Shown one piece after another: positions 57,790 to 64,000 of a stretch of DNA of 64,000 bases; within the stretch, counting starts at the first letter, position 1, and each line of letters begins with the position of its first letter. Origin of the DNA: Myxococcales bacterium. Lineage in GTDB: Bacteria > Myxococcota_A > Polyangia > Nannocystales > Nannocystaceae. Where the stretch lies: assembly GCA_020633315.1 (NCBI GenBank), contig JACKDV010000005.1, forward strand, positions 62,001 through 126,000. Reading direction: 5' to 3'. The translations under genes and the position numbers were made by a program. The notes under the pieces were generated by a model. That model worked only from the letters and a program-made list of their open reading frames with translations, had not been told where the DNA came from and did not search any database.

Positions 57790-58352
57790 GCGCGAGCACG
57801 ACGTGGCGGGCGCGGGCCCGCTCGCTGCCGCTGGTCGGGGGGCTGCTGCTGGCCTCGGGCTGTCCCAGCTTCGAGGTCGGCCCCGAGATCTACGAGCAGC
57901 TCGTCGACGACGCGAGCGCGTGCTCGACGACCGGCGAGCTGCCCCCCTGCCGGCGCTTCGACGTGGACAACCCGGGCGTCGTCGCCTCGGAGCTGGGCAC
58001 CCTGATCACGCTGCGCTTCGGCTTCGAGGTGCCCTCGCGCAACCTCGAGCGGGTGGAGCTGAGCTACGAGCGCCCGGGCCAGTCCCCGGTGGACCTGGCC
58101 TGCGCCTTCGGGGCCGACATGGAGGCACCCGCCAACCCGGGCCCCGTGTGGTGCCGCTCGGTCACCCTCGACGGCTCCGACCTCACCCCCGACACCGCGC
58201 TCGAGGGCACCCTGGAGGTGCAGCTCGACGTGCTCGCGGACGTGGCCGGCCCCCATGCGCTGAGCATGTGGGTCACCGATGAGAACGACCTGAGCTCGCC
58301 GGTGCTGCGCTGGCAGTTCCAGGTGCTCGACCCCGTCGACGACGGCGGCTGA
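57783..58352 (+). CDS. Small predicted lipoprotein, function unknown
   Basis: The 189 aa product starts from GTG 57783, overlapping the upstream gene's stop. The signal is RARSLPLVGGLLLASGC, giving a lipobox Cys at about 27. The mature domain has about four Cys and an Ig/fibronectin-like strand pattern (LITLRFGFEVP, VELSYERPG, LEVQLDVLADVAGPH). It is probably co-translated with the charged-repeat lipoprotein. I do not recognise the family. Confidence 0.78.
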   Translation: MLGASTTWRARARSLPLVGGLLLASGCPSFEVGPEIYEQLVDDASACSTTGELPPCRRFDVDNPGVVASELGTLITLRFGFEVPSRNLERVELSYERPGQSPVDLACAFGADMEAPANPGPVWCRSVTLDGSDLTPDTALEGTLEVQLDVLADVAGPHALSMWVTDENDLSSPVLRWQFQVLDPVDDGG

Positions 58353-58385
58353 CTCGGGTCGAGCGGCGGCACCGAGCCGCGTCGA

Positions 58386-59180
58386 TCAGAAGCGCCCGCG
58401 CCAGACCATGCCCACGCCGCCGGGGCCGGCCGTGGGCGTCAGCGCGTGGCGACGCGGAGCCCGGGGGCGACGCAGGCCCACGCCCAGCAGCACCGCACCG
58501 GTGACGAGCTGCACCCCGGCCACGATGCCGCCCGCGAGCGCCATGCCGTTCATGCGTCGCTGGTAGTCCTCGACCTCGGCCCGTCGCAGCTGCTCCGAGG
58601 GCGTGTCGAGCTGCTCGAGCACGCGCTGGGCGTAGGCGGCCTGCTGCAGCCCCACCACCAGCGGTACCGTGGCCAGGCCGGCCACGCCGAAGGAGACCGC
58701 GCTGGCCTTGAGCAGCAGCTTCTCGTCGGATCGCACGCGACGGGGATCGACCAGCACCTCCTGCGGTGGCGTGCTCCCGTCCACCGGCTTGCCCGGCGAC
58801 GAGGTCGACACCGCACCGGGACGCACGGTGACCGCCGGCGTCGCGGGAGCCGTCGGCTCCTCGACGGACGGATCCTCGGCGGCAGCCTCGTCGACCGGCT
58901 CCTCCCCATCGGAGGGCGGCTCCGACCCGGAGCCCTCGACGGCATCGGCCTCCGCAGGCTCGGCCCCCTCGGCCTCCACCGCATCGTCGGCCGGCTCCGC
59001 ATCCTCGGCCGGCTCCGCATCGTCGTCCTCGCCCGGGTCCTCGTCGTCCTCCTCGGCGACCGGCGCCTTCGCGGGCGCGCTCGGGCGCGGGGCTGCGCTC
59101 GACGACGACCCGACCCCCAGGATCAGAGCCGCGGCGAGCCATGGGCCCACCCGCGATCGCGCGCTTCGCGAGACGAACAT
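58386..59180 (-). CDS. Secreted or membrane protein with acidic low-complexity linker and two C-terminal TM helices
   Basis: The 264 aa product starts at ATG 59180 (MFVSRSARSRVGPWLAAALILGV), giving a proper signal peptide; a longer frame to 59255 adds a Cys-containing tail without a signal. Residues about 33-120 are Glu/Ala/Asp/Pro-rich. Two hydrophobic segments lie near 165-185 and 215-240, separated by a helical loop (RVLEQLDTPSEQLRRAEVEDYQ). This layout is common in unnamed myxobacterial proteins; function unknown. Confidence 0.75.
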   Translation of the reverse strand: MFVSRSARSRVGPWLAAALILGVGSSSSAAPRPSAPAKAPVAEEDDEDPGEDDDAEPAEDAEPADDAVEAEGAEPAEADAVEGSGSEPPSDGEEPVDEAAAEDPSVEEPTAPATPAVTVRPGAVSTSSPGKPVDGSTPPQEVLVDPRRVRSDEKLLLKASAVSFGVAGLATVPLVVGLQQAAYAQRVLEQLDTPSEQLRRAEVEDYQRRMNGMALAGGIVAGVQLVTGAVLLGVGLRRPRAPRRHALTPTAGPGGVGMVWRGRF

Positions 59181-59344
59181 GCGGCCCGGAGAGTAGCCCG
59201 ACGCTCCCGCACGACAAAGCGCCCTGACACACATCGCATGCACCGATGCCGCCAAACGCGCTCCCGCCGGAGATTTTCCCCGGGGCGGTGTCCAAAGCCC
59301 GTACCGTCTCCGTGTCCCTTCCGTCCTCGCTGGAGCCCGATCTC

Positions 59345-61663
59345 GTGTCCCGAGCCAAGTCCCCGCACCCGACCTCGCCCCTGACCTCGCCCCGGCTCAC
59401 GGGCATCGCGATGGTCGGCGCCACCCTGCTCGCCGGCTGCCCCGGTGACGATGGCCGTCCCGCCGACGACACCGAGACCGGCATCATCACCGCGGGAGGC
59501 ACCGGCACCGGCGACACGACCGAGGGCACCGCGGACAGCGGGGTGCTCGATGGCTCCGGCACCGACACCACCGGCTCGGGCTGCGCCGAGGACTGCGAGG
59601 GCGAGTGCATCGACGGCAGCTGCTGCCCCGTCGCCCAGGCCTGCGACGGGGTGTGCTGCGGCGACACCGAGGTGTGCTCGTTCCAGCAGTGCGTGGTGCC
59701 GGGGGACGAGTGCGTGGACGCCAGCGAGTGCCCCGACGAGCACTACTGCGAGTACTCGCTGGGCGAGCCCGGCGACGGCGGCGGGATGGGCATGTGCCAG
59801 GGCGGGGCCTCGCTCGCCACCGGCAAGTGCCTGCCCGAGCCGCCCGAGTGCCCGCCGGGGGTGGAGCCCACCGAGGGCGAGGAGATCGACTGCCTGCCGC
59901 AGTGCGAGGTGATCCCGGAGACCAGCTTCGATCCGGTGCTCAAGTACCACTGGGACCTGGGCAACTCGATGATGGCCCCCGTCGTGGTCCAGCTCGACGA
60001 CGACAACTGCGACGACACGGTGGACGAGCGCGACCTGCCCGAGATCGTGTTCTCGACCTTCGCGGGCAGCGACTACAACAACAACGGCACGCTGCACGCG
60101 ATCTCGATCATCGACGGGATGATCGTGGACAAGTGGAGCGCCAACCCGCAGGTCGATCAGGTGCACCCCGGGCGCTCGATCGCGGGGGGCAACATCGACG
60201 CCACCCCCGGCAACGAGATCGTCACCTGCACCAACACCGGCCGCGTGCGAGCCTTCGATCACGACGGCTCCGAGCTGTGGGTCTCCGACTACGCGGGCGG
60301 CTGCTTCATGCCCTCGATCGCCGACCTCGACCACGACGGCACGGCCGAGATCATCGAGCAGGGCGGGGTGATCGACGGGGTGACGGGCCTGGTGGAGGCC
60401 ACCTTCCCCGCCCAGTTCTCCGTGGTCACCTCCGACGTGGACGGCGACGCCACCCTCGAGGTGGTGGGCCCCCGCTACGTGTTCGAGGCCGACGGCACCC
60501 AGGTGGCCGACGTGGGGATCACCGGCCACCACGCCGCGGTGGCCGACTTCGACGGCGACGGCTGGGCCGAGATCGCGGTGATCCACAACGGCAACCACAC
60601 CCTCTACCTCTGGCGGGTGAACCTGGCCATGCCGGGGGGCGCCGAGATCATCCGACAGGGGATCAACATCAACGGCGCGCTGGGAGCCTGCAGCGGCGAC
60701 ACCGGGGGCGGGCCGCCGACCATCGCCGACTTCAACGGCGACGGCACCCCCGACGTGGGCGTGGCCGCGGGCGTGGGCTATGCGGTGTTCGACGGCGCGG
60801 CACTGATGAACCCGGCCGTGGCCAACGCCGACACCCTGATGTGGATCACCCCCGCCCAGGACTGCTCCTCGCGGCGGACCGGCTCCTCGGTGTTCGACTT
60901 CGACGGCAACGGCAGCGCCGAGGTGGTCTACGGCGACGAGCAGTACCTGCGGATCTACGACGGGGCCACCGGCGCGGTGGTGCTGCAGGAGTGCAACACC
61001 ACCGGCACCCTCGAGGAGTACCCGCTGGTCGCCGACGTGGACAACGACGGGCACGCCGACATCGTGGTGATCAGCAACGACTACCACAGCATCCTGTGTC
61101 CCGACGACGGCTCGCAGCAGCGAGGGCTGCGGATCTTCGGCGACGATCAGTGGGTGCGCACGCGCCCGGTGTGGAACCAACACGCCTACCACGTGACCAA
61201 CGTGGAGGAGGACGGCACGATCCCCACCAACGAGACCACCAACTGGACGGTGCCCGGGCTCAACAACTTCCGGCAGAACGTGCAGCCCGAGGGAGAGTTC
61301 GCGGCGCCCGACCTGGTGGCCAGCATCCTGGGGATCTGCTCGCCCTCCGAATTCGGGGCCACCGCCCGGGTGCGCAACCTGGGCCGCTCGGCGGTGCCGC
61401 AGGGGGTGCCCATCGGCTTCTACGAGGGCGACCCAGCCGCGGGCGGCGTGCTCTTGGCCACCGAGCTCACCACCAAGATCCTCTACCCCGCCGAGGCCGA
61501 GGACGTGAGCGTGCTGCTGCCCGAGGCCTCGTCGGACCTGCGCACCGGGGACGCCGAGCTGTGGGTGGTGGTGGACGACGGCATGCCGCCGCATCCGTGG
61601 CAGGAGTGCCGCACCAACAACAACCGGGCGCACGACACCATCGCCTGCGACGTGGCCGGCTGA
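59345..61663 (+). CDS. FG-GAP/VCBS repeat lipoprotein with Cys-rich N-terminus
   Basis: The product is about 772 aa from GTG 59345; the frame is open from ATG 59246, but that would bury the signal. TGIAMVGATLLAGC gives the lipobox. Next come a Thr/Gly/Ser linker and a Cys-rich segment (about 65-135, many Cys in CxxxC and CC patterns, EGF/dickkopf-like). Then about 400 residues of FG-GAP/VCBS calcium-type beta-propeller blades follow (DLDHDGTAEI, DFDGDGWAEIAV, DFNGDGTPDVGV, DFDGNGSAEVVY, DVDNDGHADIVV). The C-terminal 110 residues look like a CARDB-type Ig domain (VRNLGRSAVPQGVPIGFY). It is probably surface-exposed and adhesive or Ca-binding. Confidence 0.9.
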   Translation: MSRAKSPHPTSPLTSPRLTGIAMVGATLLAGCPGDDGRPADDTETGIITAGGTGTGDTTEGTADSGVLDGSGTDTTGSGCAEDCEGECIDGSCCPVAQACDGVCCGDTEVCSFQQCVVPGDECVDASECPDEHYCEYSLGEPGDGGGMGMCQGGASLATGKCLPEPPECPPGVEPTEGEEIDCLPQCEVIPETSFDPVLKYHWDLGNSMMAPVVVQLDDDNCDDTVDERDLPEIVFSTFAGSDYNNNGTLHAISIIDGMIVDKWSANPQVDQVHPGRSIAGGNIDATPGNEIVTCTNTGRVRAFDHDGSELWVSDYAGGCFMPSIADLDHDGTAEIIEQGGVIDGVTGLVEATFPAQFSVVTSDVDGDATLEVVGPRYVFEADGTQVADVGITGHHAAVADFDGDGWAEIAVIHNGNHTLYLWRVNLAMPGGAEIIRQGININGALGACSGDTGGGPPTIADFNGDGTPDVGVAAGVGYAVFDGAALMNPAVANADTLMWITPAQDCSSRRTGSSVFDFDGNGSAEVVYGDEQYLRIYDGATGAVVLQECNTTGTLEEYPLVADVDNDGHADIVVISNDYHSILCPDDGSQQRGLRIFGDDQWVRTRPVWNQHAYHVTNVEEDGTIPTNETTNWTVPGLNNFRQNVQPEGEFAAPDLVASILGICSPSEFGATARVRNLGRSAVPQGVPIGFYEGDPAAGGVLLATELTTKILYPAEAEDVSVLLPEASSDLRTGDAELWVVVDDGMPPHPWQECRTNNNRAHDTIACDVAG

Positions 61664-61671
61664 GCCCCGCC

Positions 61672-61704
61672 ACGGTCCCGCCGGCTCCCTACCGACGGGA
61701 CCGT
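61672..61704. terminator. Perfect 9-bp hairpin downstream of the FG-GAP gene
   Basis: ACGGTCCCG pairs perfectly with CGGGACCGT across a 15-nt loop, 8 nt after the FG-GAP stop and before the convergent ferritin-like gene. There is no U tract. It overlaps the first unit of the local repeat. Confidence 0.55.
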
Positions 61705-61800
61705 GACGAGCACGCCACGCCGGGCTCCCTCCCGGCGAGGCCATCACGAGCTCGTGTCCTTGCCTCCGTCCGGTCTCCCCCCGGCGGGGCCGTCACGAGC
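61681..61800. repeat. Three imperfect 31-bp repeats between convergent genes
   Basis: Units at 61681-61711, 61721-61751 and 61770-61800 share CCGGCTCCCT..CGGCGGGGCC and all end TCACGAGC or TGACGAGC. Each unit contains a short GC stem. They fill almost the whole 151-nt gap between two convergent lipoprotein genes, where they could act as multiple transcription-stop stems. Confidence 0.6.
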
Positions 61801-61814
61801 CGTGCCCGAGTGGT

Positions 61815-63128
61815 CTATGCCCACGCCGGTGCGGCCGGCTGGGCCGCCGCGGGTGAGCGCAGCAGCGCCCGCGCGCAGGGCAGCACGATCTCGGCCCGGC
61901 CGCGCGCGAGCACCTCGGCCTGCTCGCGCGGCAGCAGCCGGCCGTGCGCGCGCCAAGCCTCGCCGTCGAGCTCGGGGCGCTCCGGCTCGCGTCGCACCAG
62001 CGCCTCGCCGTGCTCGGCGAAGGCCCGCGCCACCGCCTCCCGCACCGGCGCGCCCCCCTGCTCCATCGCCCAGGCCACGAAGCGCCAGGCCAGCGCGGCA
62101 TGGCGAGCCTCGTCGGCCGCGATGCCCTCGAGCATGCGGCGAGTCACCGGCTCCCGCGCGCCGGCGGCCGCCACCTCGGCCTGGTACGCCGCGAGCGTCT
62201 CGCCGATGCAGCCCTCGCGCACCGCCGCCACCGCGGCCGTGACCAGGGTGACCGGCCCCGCGAGCGCCTCGTCCACCGCCAGCGGTCCCGGCCCCACCGG
62301 CGCCCCGGCGTAGACGCTGGCCAGCGCGAAGCAGGAGCGCGCGTGCTCGATCTCGTCGGCCAGCGCCTGCTGAGCCTGGCGCACCAGCTCCGGGGGAGCC
62401 CCCAGCGCCACCAGGTGCAGCACGAAGCGGGAGAAGCTCGCGATCGAGGCGTGCTCCATCAGCCCGTCCGCCTGCCAGGCCGCGGCCAGCTCGGCTCGCA
62501 TCGCCGCGCTCAGCCCCTCGACCCGCGGGCGCTCCGACCCGCACCAGTCCCGCCGGACCACCGCGCTCGCGGTGCGGGCCTCGTCGTGCACGATGAAGGG
62601 CCGTCCGTCGCAGCAGTCGACGTAGCCCTCGAGCAAGCGACAGCACTGCCCGTCCTGCTCGTAGACCTCGCCCCGGTCGTACACGCAGAAGCTGATGTCG
62701 TCGATGTCCACGCCCTCGCAGGAGATCGGCACGGCCGGCGGCCCCTCGCCGCTCGAGCCGCCCCCGTCGCCCGTCGCCTCGCCGCCGCTCGAGCCACCGT
62801 CACTGCCGCTGCTGGCATCGCCCACCGTGTCGCCGGTGTCGGTGCTGCCGGCACCCATGCTCGACGAGCCGTCCTCGCTGCCCGGCGGCGGCACGCACAC
62901 CACCACCGACACGGGCGCGCCGCAGTCGGGTCCCTCGTCGGAAGGCGGGGTCGCGCTCGCGCTCGACGACGCCGAGTCGCTCACCGTCATCCCCGATCCG
63001 CCGGTGCCCACGCCATCGCCGACGAACAGAGCGTCGTCGGCGCAAGCGGGCGCCAGCCACGAGATCCCCAACACCGCCAAGATCTGCCGTCGTACGCGAC
63101 CATCCAATCCGTTCATCACCATCTCCAA
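61815..63128 (-). CDS. Ferritin-like (diiron) domain lipoprotein
   Basis: In this 437 aa protein, a signal ending WLAPAC suggests lipidation at Cys29. Residues about 30-135 are Ser/Gly/Asp/Thr-rich linker. A Cys cluster follows (VYEQDGQCCRLLEGYVDCCDG). From about 215 to 375 is a four-helix bundle with the ligand pattern MEHASIASFSRF, ALADEIEHARSC, CIGETLAAYQAE and IAADEARHAALAW, the E...ExxH pairs of ferritin-like diiron proteins. It is outside the cytoplasm, unlike bacterioferritin. It could store or sense metal or have oxidase activity; this is inference. Confidence 0.82.
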   Translation of the reverse strand: MEMVMNGLDGRVRRQILAVLGISWLAPACADDALFVGDGVGTGGSGMTVSDSASSSASATPPSDEGPDCGAPVSVVVCVPPPGSEDGSSSMGAGSTDTGDTVGDASSGSDGGSSGGEATGDGGGSSGEGPPAVPISCEGVDIDDISFCVYDRGEVYEQDGQCCRLLEGYVDCCDGRPFIVHDEARTASAVVRRDWCGSERPRVEGLSAAMRAELAAAWQADGLMEHASIASFSRFVLHLVALGAPPELVRQAQQALADEIEHARSCFALASVYAGAPVGPGPLAVDEALAGPVTLVTAAVAAVREGCIGETLAAYQAEVAAAGAREPVTRRMLEGIAADEARHAALAWRFVAWAMEQGGAPVREAVARAFAEHGEALVRREPERPELDGEAWRAHGRLLPREQAEVLARGRAEIVLPCARALLRSPAAAQPAAPAWA

Positions 63129-63287
63129 GCCAAGGTAGGTGCGAGTCGAGACTCGCCTCCTTGGAGATGCCGCAGGCGGCCCCTTGGTTCATCGCGATGC
63201 GTGGCGAGGCATCCTGCCCCGTCGTGGCAAATGCGCACTTTTCCCCGGCTTTACGAATCCGTGCGAGGGGCATCCGTCGATGCTGGC

Positions 63288-64000
63288 GTGTCTAGGTTCG
63301 TGCTCGGAGCGGCTGCGGGACTGACGATGACTGCGATCACCGGGGTGGCAACCCTGGCCATCGCCCACGAGCGAGGCTGGTCGCTGCCCGGCCTCGGCCA
63401 CGACGAGCCCGTCCCCGTCACCGTGGTGCTCAACCGCAACGGCGGCACGGTCTACGCCGCCCCCGATGACGTGCCCGGTCTGGGCCTCTCGGGAATCCTC
63501 GCGCGCCAGGGGATCGTGACCACCGAGATCCCCGCGTTCACGGGCAGCGACGCCGAGTGGACCAGCTTCGTCGGCTGCGTGCAGGAGCGCTTCGACGGCT
63601 TCGCGGTCACCATCGTGGACGAGCCACCCGCCGAAGGCGAGTACACCCTGGCCTACGTGGGCGGCACGCCCGACCTGGTGGGCTTCGAGGACACGGTCGG
63701 CGGCATCGCTCCCCACGCCGAGCGCGTGCTCGAGGGCTCGGTGGTGTTCGTGTTCCAGCCCCAGGGCATCCCGGCCCGGGCGCTGTGCGAGACGGCGGCC
63801 CACGAGATCGGCCACACCCTGGGCCTCGATCACAGCCGCGACTGCTCCGACATCATGAGCTACGAGAGCTGCGGCCCCAAGGAGTTCCGCCACGAGCCCG
63901 CGCTGTGCGGCGAGTGGGAGGACCGACCGTGCGGCGACGGAGAGCTCACCCAGAGCTCCACCGATCGCCTCGCGCTGGCGGTGGGCGTGTCACCCTCGCG
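63288..64000 (+). CDS. Metzincin metalloprotease (3' end cut by window)
   Basis: The frame is open from GTG 63288 (GTG 63300 also possible) to the right edge, giving about 237 codons. The N-terminus has a short signal-like hydrophobic stretch (VLGAAAGLTMTAITGVATLAIA). The zinc site is HEIGHTLGLDH, with His172, His176, His182 and catalytic Glu173, followed by the Met-turn in CSDIMSYE. This is the HExxHxxGxxH metzincin signature; the rest of the domain and any C-terminal modules lie outside the window. It is likely secreted. Confidence 0.88.
   Translation, partial: MSRFVLGAAAGLTMTAITGVATLAIAHERGWSLPGLGHDEPVPVTVVLNRNGGTVYAAPDDVPGLGLSGILARQGIVTTEIPAFTGSDAEWTSFVGCVQERFDGFAVTIVDEPPAEGEYTLAYVGGTPDLVGFEDTVGGIAPHAERVLEGSVVFVFQPQGIPARALCETAAHEIGHTLGLDHSRDCSDIMSYESCGPKEFRHEPALCGEWEDRPCGDGELTQSSTDRLALAVGVSPS

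Overview
The window is very GC-rich, almost fully coding DNA with strong third-position GC bias. It carries large Ser/Thr protein kinases with extracytoplasmic domains, many secreted Cys- or Ser/Thr/Gly-rich lipoproteins, an FG-GAP/VCBS surface protein and several ECF sigma factors. Together these point to a myxobacterium (Myxococcota; the style fits the Nannocystis/Plesiocystis side). That assignment is inferred from gene content only. No rRNA, tRNA, CRISPR array, insertion sequence or phage gene was seen.

Layout. 1-7.05 kb (minus strand): a kinase cut by the left edge, a Big/CBM9-like lipoprotein, a SUKH protein overlapping an ECF sigma factor with a SnoaL-like tail, and a second ECF sigma factor overlapping a membrane protein whose serine-hydrolase domain has lost its catalytic residues. 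7.25-10.4 kb (plus): an acyltransferase-3 and a polytopic GT-C-like protein, probably decorating a surface glycan. 10.45-13.7 kb (minus): a swivel-first aconitase-family fusion and a class III CoA-transferase. 13.8-29.8 kb (plus): the most unusual region. It holds a PEBP protein, a methyltransferase, a radical SAM enzyme, a homocitrate/isopropylmalate-synthase-like enzyme, a second methyltransferase, an orphan small protein, a ThiF/E1-like protein, a cysteine-desulfurase-like enzyme, LeuC-like and LeuD-like subunits, a YrdC-domain carbamoyl-AMP-type enzyme, and an MMPL/LolA-like/beta-barrel export trio. From 18.3 kb on the genes are packed with gaps of about 60 nt or less, and often overlap. 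29.9-32.5 kb: a branched-chain aminotransferase, an A-type Fe-S carrier and an EamA exporter.

32.6-37.6 kb is a cyanophycin module: isoaspartyl dipeptidase, cyanophycinase and cyanophycin synthetase. 37.6-41.3 kb (minus) has a thioredoxin and a MacA-MacB-type ABC efflux set. 41.4-45.4 kb (minus) is a three-gene overlapping operon of aldehyde dehydrogenase, PuuA-type glutamine synthetase and Fe-alcohol dehydrogenase, probably for amine use. 45.5-53.6 kb (plus): an RND pump, a nucleotidyltransferase/TIM-barrel pair and a kinase-TPR protein. 53.6-64 kb is mainly secreted proteins: small lipoproteins, an Hsp15-like S4 protein, an epimerase, a charged-repeat lipoprotein, an FG-GAP lipoprotein, a ferritin-like lipoprotein, and a metzincin protease cut by the right edge.

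How the genes may work together. The 14-30 kb island combines acyl-CoA/2-oxo-acid condensation (HMGL-like), dehydratase-isomerisation (LeuC/LeuD-like), sulfur mobilisation (desulfurase, degenerate E1), methylation and radical chemistry, carbamoyl-adenylate chemistry (YrdC) and envelope export. I read it as a biosynthetic and export system for an unidentified, perhaps sulfur-containing or homologated, small molecule or lipid. That reading is inference; the enzyme families are recognised from motifs in the translated sequence.
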